Shown one piece after another: positions 39,501-52,700 of a DNA stretch of 64,000 nucleotides (position 1 is its first letter; each line of letters starts with the position of its first letter). The DNA is from Palaemon carinicauda. Lineage: Eukaryota; Arthropoda; Malacostraca; Decapoda; Palaemonidae. A program made the translations under genes and the position numbers. The notes below the pieces were generated by a model that searched no databases, was not told the DNA's origin, and saw only the letters and a list, made by a program, of their open reading frames with translations. The DNA lies in NCBI RefSeq assembly GCF_036898095.1, contig NC_090746.1, positions 57,114,728 to 57,178,727 on the forward strand, given 5' to 3'.

Positions 39501-42500
39501 GAGCGCCTGATGACTGTCCGCATCCCCATCACGCGGGACAGACACCTCACCCTGATCTCTGTCTACGCCCCGACTATGACCTCAACCGATGATGACAAAG
39601 CTGCCTTCTACACCCAGCTCGACCGCACCATCCAGGCAGTGCCCGCCAACGACAAGCTCGTTGTGCTTGGTGACTTTAATGCCCGAGTAGGCATAGACCA
39701 TCGCCTGTGGGAGGGAATCATCGGCCGCCATGGCATTGGAAATTGCAACGCCAATGGCCAACTCCTACTGGGTCTGTGTGCAGAACACCAACTTGTGGTA
39801 ACCAACACCATCTTCCAGTTACTAAAGCGACAAAAGACCACATGGAGACACCCACGGTCTAAACACCGGCACACCCTGGACTACGTCCTGACCAGAGCCA
39901 GAGACCGAGGAGACGTCCGCATCACCCGATCCATGCCCGGAGCGGACGACTGCTGGACGAACCACAGACTCCTCATCTCCCGACTCTCCGTGATGACCCT
40001 ACGACCACCCAGAAAGGCACCTTTTCCTCTTTGGAAGATCTTGTTTTCCAATCTCTATCAAATCAGGTAGAGATTCTGCCTGAGACCATACATTTAAGGG
40101 GGTGGAAGCCACATTGGCTTCCTTGGAGGATTGTGCTAGAACTTCAACAGTTTGAGCACTTAACCCAGAAGGCTGGGCTACTATCTCTAGGGGAGATGCT
40201 CCTATCGGTGATATTACTTTTGGTGTGTTGGAAACCATATTGACCTCTTTGGAGGTTTGTGCTCTGGTTTTTATAGGCTGAGCACTTGACCCAGATGGCT
40301 GGGCTACTACCACTAAAGGAGATGCACCTGACGGGCCAGGTGCTACCACTGGTCCCCCCTGTGGTAGTAAGGGGTAGTGGATTATAATCTTCTGGTGGCA
40401 TCTTAACCGCGCGAGCAAAATTAAGTTGCCGATTGAGTAAATGCTTTGCATAACCTACACTTATATGTTCAGCATTTGCTTTCAAGATTGCAGCTTCTTC
40501 TTTCTTGTATTCTCTACATCTTTTATCATTTGATTTATGATGATCTTTACAGTTTGCACAGGTTGTATCTCTGTTGCATTGGCCATGTTCTAACAAAGAA
40601 CAGTTAATACAGATCTTCGTATTATTGCAGTACCGGGAAGGGTGACCGTACTTGAAACAATTAAAGCATTGTAAAGGCCTAGGTTTATATTCTCGAACAC
40701 GTACTCTTTCATTCTCAATAATTATATGATCTGGTATAACAGGGGTTTCAAATGTTAAAACTACCATGCTTGTTTGAGGGATCTTACTTACTTTCCAAAC
40801 ATTAGCAGGGCACATGTCCAGAATTTCTGGTTCTGAAAATTCATATAGATCTTTATCAAAAACTACTCCTTTACCATAGCTGAAGCTCATATGTGGTTTA
40901 ATATCCTTAATAGGATCAATTTCTGCAATCTTCATGCCACAAAGCATGTGAGCTTGAGTATCTGATTTTGCATTAATCAAAACTGATTGCTTACCGTATC
41001 TGCTAATATCCTTACTTTTAATTAAACCAACTTTTTTTTTTGTATAAATTTACTAATCTTATAATAGTTATAATTATCTATCTTCTCAGATGCAATTATC
41101 CATGGTGGGGGCTTGGGGGTTCTTACTTCTGGAAGTCTATGCTCTATTTCTTTTTCCATCCATTCTTCTGGTTTATATACCTCTAGGTGTCTTGGTGCTT
41201 TATCACATAGAGCCCCAGAAATCAAACAATTGTCAATTGTTATGCTCCCTAAATTTTTATTTGCTTCTAAAGCAATCTAAAAACTTGAAAATGATACTCA
41301 AGCTTCCCAAAAGCCTTTACTACCATTAAGCTCCATTAAAATTTCTTTGATTGCCCCAAATCTACAGAAGGCTTCATGAATTATGTCATAGCTACAACCA
41401 ATTGGTATGTTTTTTAAGGGGAGAATTTTCAGATTTTTTGTTGGATCTGGTAATGAGCCAGAACCAGAGAGTAAAGTATTACTGTTATTACAAGAATAAT
41501 TTTCCACCAGTGCCGATAAATTGTCTTTAACTACACTGATTAGAGAAGTATTGTTGGAGGAATCCTTGTTATTGCCGAGGTTGTCAACAGAGCTTTCCTT
41601 ACTTAAACAAGCAGAAGTCGTCAACGGTGTCTGGGGTTCGCCATTTGATCCAGGGGTACGGGGAACGTTAAGTTTACTCATTAATTATTTTTGGGGGGAA
41701 GGAAGGGGTCATAATAACAATGAAAAACTGCTGCCAACGGAAAGTAAATCAAAAGTAATTGCTGATTATTGAAATGCTCAAGAAATTGAAAAATAGGATA
41801 TAACATGCTTTAATAAATCCTAATTAAACATAATAATGTCTAATGAAATATGAAGGCTAAATAAGGAACTAAAAATTAAATACTGTATAAAGCTTTAACA
41901 ATGAACTACACATATATGCGCGAGCACACACGCACAGAGAAAGAGCGAGATCAATTTCGCATGATAACTAACAATAATGGCTAAAACGAACTGTATGAAA
42001 ACTGTGATTTCATGTAACATATTGATGCAGATGTAGTATTCATCATGATGATATTTCTAATAAGTTAAGAAATTATATAAAAAGTACGCCACCTTTCTAT
42101 ACGGTAGCGGGACTTTCAGATCAGTTGATCATAACCAAAGGTGAACAAAATATTAAGTAATTCTCGACTGGTAAAATGCTTCCAAAATTGAAAAGTAGAT
42201 TATAAAAATGCATTAATAGAAGATATATACTATGAAACAAGAAAATAAAATAATGATAAACAAAAAGAAAATATTGGTAAATATGATCGAGATGATTGTC
42301 GAATCATGCATCATAATAAATCTACGGAAACTTAAATTTTTTAGTTCGACTTGAGTCGAAATCTACTTACTACTCATCTCTCTGTCCCGAGTCAAAATCT
42401 ACTTACTACTCGTCTCTCTGTCCCGAGTCGAAATCTACTTACTACTCGTCTCTCTGTCCCTATCTCTGTCATAAGTCGACAACTACCTGTATACTGTATA

Positions 42501-45500
42501 GCCACCGATGGTGGATCCGCTGCCTCGTAGTGAAGGGGTTATGGGATAATGCATGCATCTGTAATTTATAATCATAGGTTGCTTGTTTCATAATTACATG
42601 AGTTATTTACATTTCTTATGCTACTACAATGCAGTCATATTGTACAATTATTTTTCAGAGGGGTCTCAGGTAGATTACTTGTTGTTTGAGGCAGCTACTC
42701 TGTTACGGGTGGGTGTTATCCGTGAGTGGCGGGACTTGAGCAAAGAAGACATCTTACAACTTCGACAATATATTGTCCACTATGTTGTCAGTCGGCATAA
42801 TCTTCCACATTATGTGAGAGAAACCTTAGTGCAGGTAAGTGAAGCAGAGTAAAATTCCTTGTAAACAGAGTTTTTCAGTTTGCCCTGATCAGCTGGCAGA
42901 CTGTAAAAATCATGCAAATACCAAATTATGTTTTAATCAATTTGTACAAGTTGCTAACCTGTTGATAAGACAAGAAAAATCATGTTAGATTGATTAGATC
43001 ATTCCATTATAACGTAGGTATAATGGTGTTATGTGCCTAGCTAATAGAATCATTAAAGAGCCAATGATCAATTAAAAAGTGCATTTTTCTAATAATCCCT
43101 AGGATATGGCATGTTTCTCGGCTCCATAAGAAACTGAAAGCATTTATTAATAACTTTCCCTGTACACAAAGAAGCCTACCAAAAACAAACTGAAACACTT
43201 GATGACATAAGAAATATTTTTTATGAAATACAGTTATGCAAATATTTTTTTTAGATTTATGTGCTTTTAAGTCGTATATGAAGCTCGAATATTTATTTCA
43301 TAGCCATGGTTGCTAGTTGAACCCAGAGTTATTCCTACGCGGATACAAACCTCTTGGGTCATTTATATGGGGTAACTAGTAATCATGTTTTCTACGACTG
43401 GCCAATCAAAAATTTGTGATGTTATCACAAGAATATGATGTGTAAAGTTCACTGAATCATTTGATGTTGAAAATGTTTTTGGTTAGTTATGGTGATGTAA
43501 ATGTATCTAGGGAACAAGCTCAACTTGTCATCCATGAGGAACCAGAGACTGTAGGTAAAGATGATAAGCATGATGAGGGTGTAACTGTTGACCAAGCTAT
43601 TGGTAGTGCTAGGTATCCAAGAAGGCAATGTAATAAGTCAAAATATCCCCACAATTATATCACAGATGACACTGCCATGTATAACAATGGTTATTGTTGT
43701 AGAGTGTTAGATGCTCCTCATACTTATCATGGGGCTATGTCTTCCTCTGAGTCATGTAAATGTCATAAGGCCATGGAATAGGAAATCTGTCCATTACAGG
43801 ACAATAATACATTTGAACTTAATCCTCTACCAAAAGATGGAAATGTGGTATGAGGGCAATGGGTGTATGGTGTGAAGGTAGGTTCACAAGGGGAAGAGTG
43901 TTACAAAGCTCAGTATGTTGCTAAGGGTTATTCCCAATTTCAACATATTGATTATACAAAAACTTTCTTACCCATTGCTTGTCTTACATCAGTTTGAATG
44001 CTAATGAATGTAGTTGTTCAGGAAAATATGTTGGTCCATCTAAAGGACGTCAAAACAGTGTACCTCAATGCTCTCCTTGATTGTGAGATATATATGGAGC
44101 AACCACGAGGTTTTGAAAAACGATGAAAATGGGCAAAAATTTGTTCTAATATTGAACAGATCTTTGTATGGTTTAAAGCAAAGTGGTAGGAACTGGAACA
44201 ACATGTTACATGAACATTTTGTGAAAGAAAATTTTGTTCAATCATGGTACTGAATACTACGGGTTGAAATTCCTAAAGTCTGATACTCTACGACAAGTGA
44301 AAATATACAGTGATTCAGATTGGGGTGGAGCTGAAGTATAAGTATAGCAGTTACTCTAAAAAATTGTATACTGAGAATTCATTGACCTTATAGAAGAGCA
44401 AGAAACAGCCCACTGTAACTTTATCAAGCTGTAAAGTTAAATATGTTGCATTAGCATTTGCAGTCCAGGAAGCAAAGTTCTTTAAATAGTTATTGGCAGG
44501 CATGGGATGTCCTCAAAGGAGTGTGTATGTAAATGTGGACAATCAGGGTGAACCTGTTCACCACCAGAGAGCTAAACACATTGATAAAAAGTACTATTTT
44601 AAGAGGTCAGAGGCTCAGAGTGGTACCATTGAGTTAGTATATGTGCCAACAAAACACTATGTTGCAGATGTATTCACAAAGGTTGTGTTAAGGTTAAAAT
44701 GGAGAGGTTACTGGGCTATTAGATGATGTATTATGATTTATATGTATTTTGACTTTATATTGATGTGTATTTGTATTGAGCGAGTTATGTTTTGAATATA
44801 TATGTAATGTATTGATGTCAGTCTATGGGGGTGTATTGGAGTGCTAAACTAATGTTAATGTATATTTATGTTGAATATTGGTAAATATACTTTATTGACT
44901 TCAGTTTAAGGGAGTGTGTTCGAATGGCAAACTATCGTCTCTATACAGTAGTTGTTATGTTAACTTATCATTTATATAGTGCTGCCAGCTGGCAATTATT
45001 TTTATAAATGGTTTGAGGTATCTTCGGTTGTCTTACAGTCTTGTATTTATCAGTGTAAGAAAAACTGTAGATGATCAACATCTTGGAGTCTTTTTCCCAC
45101 AAACACTTTGTATCCAGATTTACCTGGTCACAATGGCCTCATCAGGGAGATATATTTTTCTTGTCGGAGGAAATTTAATAAGATTTTTTTTGTTGCTGCG
45201 TCTCCTCCCAACAGTAGTTAGAGACGAATCTCATTCTATGCGGTGAGAATCTCCATTTAGTTTTTCATGTTGAAATTTCCCTGAAACTTTATCTACGAAC
45301 AACAAATATATCCAGAATAGTGTCGATTACGCTCGGCGAGACCTTGAGCTGGAAATTATGAAAGATTCTAACCTTGAGCCAGGTTCCAGCTCATCAACCA
45401 TGATAAGGGAAATTGAACAGGTGTGTTCAACAAGATGCTCTCGTTTGAGGGACTCTAGAGTAGATACAGCTTTCCCCCTGAGTCATGAGGCCATTGTGTT

Positions 45501-48500
45501 GGAAGAGGAAAGTTTGCAATTCCCAACATGTTCGCATGGACTAGGTTTGCCTTAAAATTTCGGGGACCTTATCTTAAGTCCCTTCCACAGAATCTTAAGA
45601 GTTCGTAAGAGGCTTATTATAGGGGTTGTCAGACCAGATCAGCATGCTTCCACACCCCAAAGCCTCCGAAAACTACTTTCATTTTAACTTGATCTCTCCT
45701 TTATTGGCTAAAGTAGAGAAGTCATGTAGGATAATCATGGAAACTACTGCTTGTTAGAATTCAGGCAGGATCATTGTTCAGCACAGAGCTGTACTCGCCA
45801 CCATCTCAGCACGTGATTACGTCATTATTCGTGCCAACTTTTCTGCGCAAGACAAGCTTACTACACATTCCAGGGTATTCCCACAAGGACCTATCATACG
45901 GTAGTTTTATGCGTGAGAACTTTTCTCTGCAACATTAAGGTTGAGGCATCCTCCCTAAAAAGTCCTGGTGGTGGCCCAAACTGTGAACCCATTGATATGA
46001 GTGATGAGCATAGAATGATGATCTGCTCAGGGTATTCCCCTTAACAAATCTTGAGAGGTAAAGTTGGGAAAGAAACCTGTTACCTTACGTCTGTAACAGA
46101 ACTCCAGTCTGACTTAGAGTGAACCTTACTAAAAAGCATAGACGAGGCCCGCTTTGAAGACGACGCAGAGGTCTTCCAGTCAATAAATTGCTCGCCCCTA
46201 ATAAACCGAATTTGGGAAAGGAAACTCCTACTTTGGCTGCACATGTTGAGCCGGAAAAAGTTTCCCCAGACCTCTCCACTTCCTTATCTCACCTCAATAT
46301 ATTTACAGCTAGAGGAAGGAAGAATGTTCGAGATTAATTGGGTAATACTTATAACATTGAAAACAGGCCTATTGTTAACCGTACGGCCCCCCAACATTGT
46401 GAGCGCTGTCACTGGCCCAACAGAGGTAAACCCTCTTAGAACCTCTGTGTCAGTTTCAGAGGCACCTCAAGCTTTGAGAAATATGAGCCTCATCCATCAC
46501 CTCGAGAATATGACAGGGTCTCCCTTAGAGAAACCTGGCATTAAGGGAAAACCGGGAGACACGATTCAGATGCAAGCACAGAATCCTGAACTCAAATACA
46601 GACTAAAACTCGAGACAAACTAAAGAGATTCTAAACCTAATTAACATGAAGGTTTTGGCCTTTTTTGAATTCTCTTAAAGCCAACAGGTCCCCAGGGTTA
46701 CCACTTCACTCCCTCTCTGAGCAGAGAAATTTATTTGTGCCCTCCTAGGCCTTTCAGAGCCCATTACCATTCCCGGAGAACTTGACTAGCTTAGTTCCGT
46801 CTGCCCAGACAGAGGCTGTATCTACATTCTCCTCCGTTTTTTCAGACAGAATGATGAACATGGAAATGTCAGCAATGTCTGCAATCCAATCCTGTTCATG
46901 CCTCGACCATTGGTCTAGAGCAGGGATGGGGAACCTGCAGCCGTATGGCCTTCTGGACCATCAAGTGCGGCCTTCTACGGCCTTTGATATATGTACAGTA
47001 TGTGTAGTATATTTCTGCTTTGACACTGAATATTGTGTGTTTGAAATCCTTCTAATGTATGTGCACATAAAATGTGTACACAGAGACAATAGGAAAGTTG
47101 TGTTCAGTGATGTATCTCCCAGAGAATGGAAGAAATTTTTCCTTGAATTCAATTACTGACTTAATACAACTAGCAGTTTTTCCTTATCAGCTGCAACAGC
47201 TGTTGTAGTTGACGAGGAAAAACTGCTAGTTGCTGTGAGTTAGTGATTTAAAAGTATGATGGACGAAAGAGTTCCTGTTTTGTCCATCTCCTCACTGTGA
47301 TATATGCTAGTTTTAGATGAGTCAACAGGTTCCAGATTTTTGGCATAAAAATATTTTGTGTGTGCTTTCACTGATGAGTTTTGATTGTATGAAAAACAGC
47401 TTCCCTTAGGTAACCTTAACCTGTGTCTTAAAAAGATGCGACACAATTTTGTCTAGTTGCTTAGAACAACTGTCCTCTGGAAAGGCGTTAAGTGTGAGAA
47501 ATTCGGATTTGGTGAATTTCCCCTATCAGAAGTAAAGTCGGCGGCAGTAAAGATCACAAGACTGAAACAATCTATCAAGAAGAAGGGAGATTACAACTGG
47601 TATGCCTGCCTTTCAGAGCAAACAGAGACACTTGTATAAGATACAGAGCCATTCCGTAGTTCAGACTACTCAGACCAAGAGAAAGAGTTCCCCTCCCCCT
47701 GGAGGTAAATACCGCAAGTTCAATGGCTCTTCCCTACAATAGTTAATCTATATACTCCGCCACTAACTATGTGTTGTGGTGAACATCTCGGGCCCTTTAG
47801 CCCCCTGTGGGCAGGGAAGAACCTGGTTCAAGTTTCCAGTTCACTCATCCTCATAGTAGGGGGTGGTATTTCTTTTGAATCTCCCCCCTCCTTTTTATTT
47901 TGTAGTTGGCCTAACAAATAGTGACTAGTAGGTACCAACTGCAAGCCCCTCCAAGCCTACCCTCAAAGAGAATCTATAAGAAACTATTAACATTCGAGAA
48001 TATTACTACTGTTTCAAACCTATACCCCTGTCTAGACTCATGATCATGACAGGAAAATTAGGTTATGAAAGTATGGGCCCTTTTATTCCCTAGAATATGG
48101 AGTGGATCCATCTCCAACCGGTGATGGTCAGGTGTGACCATAAACCGGCACCTTTTCTGATTTTAGAAAGAATGATCATCCCCAGAACCTTATTTCTTTG
48201 GGGAAATATTTACCCGTCTTGAGAAGCGATGTATCCGCTAGATCCGAGAGTATCCTTGGTGCGAGTGGTGTTTCGCGTCAGCAGACTATGAGTGCGCAGG
48301 GAGAGCTTTGGCCTCCCATATCCCTGGGGGGGGCCATGACTTAAGAATAAAAGCCTAACTGTGAAGTCGTAAGTTGACCTGTCTTTCCTGTATGTATATC
48401 TGTTAAACAGGACTTCGGTTCTCCCTTCCAAGTCTAGAGAGGCTAGAAAGCCTCTCCTGACTAGAAAGCCTCTCCGTAAATATAAGCTGAGGTCACTTAT

Positions 48501-49297
48501 GTTGTAGGACTTTATGAGCTGTAAGATACACCTATACATCTGTCAGGAAGCCTGACGAGTTTTTACCAAGAGGCTTAGACCAGATTCCCCCCCCCCCCCT
48601 CCCCCCCCCCACCCCCCCCCACCCCCCCCCCCCCCCCCCACCCCCCCCCCCCCCCCCCCACCCGCGGAGTTAAGGCATCACCGAGTAGGAACGGTCATGA
48701 CTTTCGATGAGGACGAACCAGGTATGACCAGGAGACTTATGTCCACCATACCTCCTTATTAAGCTTGGCTTTTAATGTTTTCCTGTCATGAATCATTTAA
48801 ATTTGCCAGATTTCTTATTAGCCAACAATCTCGACTTGAATTCGGAATATAAGACCAGGAGATCCAAGGGAGTTAGGTGGACACTACAACTTCCGTTGTA
48901 TAAGAAACGGTCATCTGGTCTGAAACTTCTCACAATACACTGGAACCTTGACATACGATTGCCCTAATATCCAAATATTTTGAGATACAACAGAAAATTT
49001 TTGAAAATATATGCTTTGATATACAACGAGATATTTGAGATACGATTTTGCGATGTGATAGTTCTATAGGCCACCGATAGATGGCGTTCGGTCTGTTTGT
49101 TTGTTGTTGCTGCATCCTTAACACTTCGTTGTGTAGTTCGTTGTATTTATGCCTATTTTTCGTGTTATTTTGTCTATTTCCCATGTGTCTCAAAGCTAAA
49201 GACAAAGCAGGTGATACGAAAAAACCCAAGAAAATTATCTCGAAAATGCAATGATGCTTTCAAAATGAAATAGAGTAGTGAGAGAGAAGTATGAATG

Positions 49298-49335
<38 letters not shown>

Positions 49336-49704
49336 AGACATCTATTAATTTTTTCTGAGAGAGAGAGAGATTAAACCATACATATGATTTTTAACAGCGT
49401 TAACGAGTTGAAAGACAGTTAAATGTAACTAAAAAAACAATATCAGCAAATCTAAATTCCTTTACAGGTATTAACTAAAACAAATATTGATACAAACACA
49501 CTCGTGTGCGTATGCGCAAACACACACACACACGCACGGGGAGACACGATCGGCGAGGAGGTAGAGATGGTGACTGCGATAACATACCGTAACTTACACT
49601 ACGGAAATTTTAATCTAACTTAGCTTATTTATTGTTTTTTTTATTTTTATATTTCATATTTTTTACATTTTTTTTCTTTTGATTTTTTATTTTCATCACT
49701 TTTC

Positions 49705-49788
<84 letters not shown>

Positions 49789-52700
49789 ATTATTTAAAGA
49801 ACATGTTAATGCTATGTTTAGAGAGAAACAGAAAAAGAGGAGAAGTCTTATTTAAAAGAGCTTGTTAATGCTATCTTGGTTTTCTTTGCTTCCCTTTTTT
49901 CTTTCTTTCTGTTCATCACGCTGGCCCTTCTCACAAATGATCGTTGCCAACAATCTCTTTGTCCTTTATCCCTATCGACAAAAGGCGTTCTATCTCTTCC
50001 AGGGTTTTGCTACAATGTCTTGTAATAATGGTGATCCCCTTCGATGGTTATTTGCTTTATTGGCTGCCTTCAGCTTGATGATCCTCGAGATCATAGGCCT
50101 ATTCCGGCCATATTGTTTAGCCATACAGTATCACTCACATGCACACTGCTCTCATGTTTTTCTATAATTTCTTTCTTCAATTTTAATAAAAGAATTGCCT
50201 TCTTCCTGTATGAAACTTAGCTTCTTAGGCAACATGATTATAGGTAAAATCAAAAAGGAAATGTGAAAAAAAGGAAGAAAATAAGCACTGTTAATAACAG
50301 ACCAAACAGAGGACAACCACACGATACACACAAGAACAGAGAACTGAGCACTCGACGCTCAATGGCGTAATGTTTACTTCGTATGTTGGAGCAACACTTC
50401 GGATGTCGAGGCAGAAATTTGGTCGAATTTTATTTCGTATGTTGGAAAATTCGTATGTTGGGACATTCGTATGTAGAGGTACCACTGTACCTCTTAAGGG
50501 GGACCGTCTGCTATGTCCTGCGTTTTTTTCTAATTATTCAAAATACACTTTCTTTTAAACATGTATAATACCTTCATCATATAAAAATTTCAAGTCATTA
50601 TATTAAACTTTTTGATTTATTAGCAAAAATAATTATTTCTAAAAAAGTTAGGTACATTTTTCTCCATTAATATGACACCAATTGTTTTGAAAAGCATACC
50701 ATCAAAACTTCTGTAAACTGAATAAATTTTGTGAGATAGATTTTCGATGTTCCATTTTCTTTTTTTTAATGAATTTTTCTTAATTTGCTTCGTCTAGGCG
50801 CAGAATAATCATGAAAGAAAGAGAAAAGGGACAATCAAAATTGTCAAAAAAATTATGGGATTTTTATTCTTCTTTTCAATTATATCTTTATTAATTGAAT
50901 AAGTAACCAAGAAAAATGTACCCGAGTGTGAATAACTGTGTTTTTGAGTTATGAGCTCCCAAAGATTTGCTATAAATTTTAGCTTTTTTAGAAAAATCAA
51001 AATAACTTTATGATAACCTTACTTTGTACTCTTATTGTTTATTCCTAGATGAAGTCTCTCTAAACGAGATATTTAAACCCTAAGTTTACTAATACACTTG
51101 ATGTGAGGATGTCATGAGTTGCCAGCAGCCTCTCATTGTTGCCAGAGTTTTATTGAGAAAGTTCCAGATTTGTACTCTTTTTCATGTTTCCCTCTATTCT
51201 TGGTTCTTTTTTGTTGCTCTCTGGTTACTTTTTGTTCTTTCTTTGACCTTAGGTAACATTGGCCTTGCTATAGAGTTCACGAGGACTTTGTGGAAACACA
51301 ATGTGTGTTTGTTTATTGCAAGTAACCAAACACACTTGCATCGTAACTTCTATACGTCTTTGGAAACTCTGGCTGGTCTTCTCGTAGATCGTATTTTGTG
51401 ATCAGTTACCCTCTACCAATGCCTTCCATCTCTGCCAGACATACGAAGTTTCGAAACATAAGTGAAAAAAATCTCTATATGTATGTAAAAATAAACACGC
51501 AAACATGATTGTCAAGCTGGGTCATGCAGACTGCTTTATCTTCATTATTTGTAAAAATAATTTGCTGAAACTTGCGGAGAGCATGTACGACATGTTTCTG
51601 CATACATAGAAACAACAAAACAATTTTCAATATTTTAAAGTTATGTCAAACACCATAGCGAACGGTCCCATTAACTTCACGGAGACATCCTCCTTCCCTA
51701 GGAAGCCTCCCCATATAAATGACTTAAAACTTGTAGCTGCTTAGGAATAAACTACTGTACAAATTGAATACAGCTTGTATTTTTTTCTAGCTATACAAAC
51801 CTGAGTCATTTATCGAAGGTGCCGCTTCAACTTCCTGTAAGTCTTTGACCAGGTGAGTGTTTTGAAGATATTGGGAGCGTGTGTCCTCTGTATCCTTTCG
51901 CATACGTTATGTTTATCCAGCAACGAAGCATGATGCAAACGACCAGATATTTGATTGGCTGGTCGTAGAAAACATGATTAGTAGTTACCCCCGTATAAAT
52001 GACTCGGGTTTGTAAAGCTAGAAAAAAATGCAAATTTTGATAAATTTGTAGTTTTCTGCTGTTATACGTTGTATGCAGTCATTGATTGAATACCCTCTCT
52101 ATATGCAAATTTTTATCTCCATTATACTGTATTATTTATTTTATGCAAAACTAACAAGTACCTGGACTGTTGATAGTTTTCAGTCGTGTTTTTTTGTTTG
52201 CATGATACTGTACAGTACTTAGTGGTTTAAGATGTCAGATTTTACAACAATATCGGCAAAGTTCTACATAAGAATGTGATTTGGGTGATCTGCGTTCTCG
52301 TTTGTGTCTCATGTTGGGTACAAATTTTATAACTTTGTGAATCTTTTGAGGAGTGCATAGGCCTCATGGTCCCCCTCTGTTTTGTCGTGATATCTAACCT
52401 GAACCCCCTCACGTAGTTCCTTTTGCTAAAAGGAAAGGTGATCAGTTTCTGGCATATGAAAGGGGTAATGCTTTACCAGTTATTTATTAGCCTTTATTTA
52501 ATTACTATACTGCATCTTTTTACCATGATTCATTAAGAAAAAATTTACATCCTTTTGTGGAATTTTTATTTATATATTCATAAATAATAAGAATGACTTG
52601 AAATTTGTTATACATTTTAATCATTGTTCATATGAGACCGCAATGGAGGTTTTTTTTTTTTTTTTTTTTTTTTCCCTATTACATAGCAATATTTACTTTT

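Larger units (their letters stand above)
45251..48580 (+). other. Decayed repeat-derived region, possible DIRS element H interior
   Basis: Open frames of 65-126 codons alternate with stops: 45358-45555, 46243-46623 and 46782-47159. The style (Ser/Glu-rich, then PSAQTEAVSTFSSVFSDRMM) resembles retroelement Gag sequence. A GKNLVQVSS...GGGISFE segment near 47815-47880 could be the lead-in of a DIRS-type RT. No catalytic motif is visible. The assignment to element H rests mainly on lying between its candidate ends. Confidence 0.3.

Noticed and set aside
39200..40018. Host gene craniofacial development protein 2
   Set aside because: That label is commonly given to LINE endonucleases. The catalytic box order, the leader and the truncation at another LINE indicate a retrotransposon fragment.
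42583..42852. Stand-alone 89-codon ORF around XPO4 exon 3
   Set aside because: The part upstream of 42659 and downstream of 42834 is intron. Only the central portion matches exportin-4, bounded by good splice sites.
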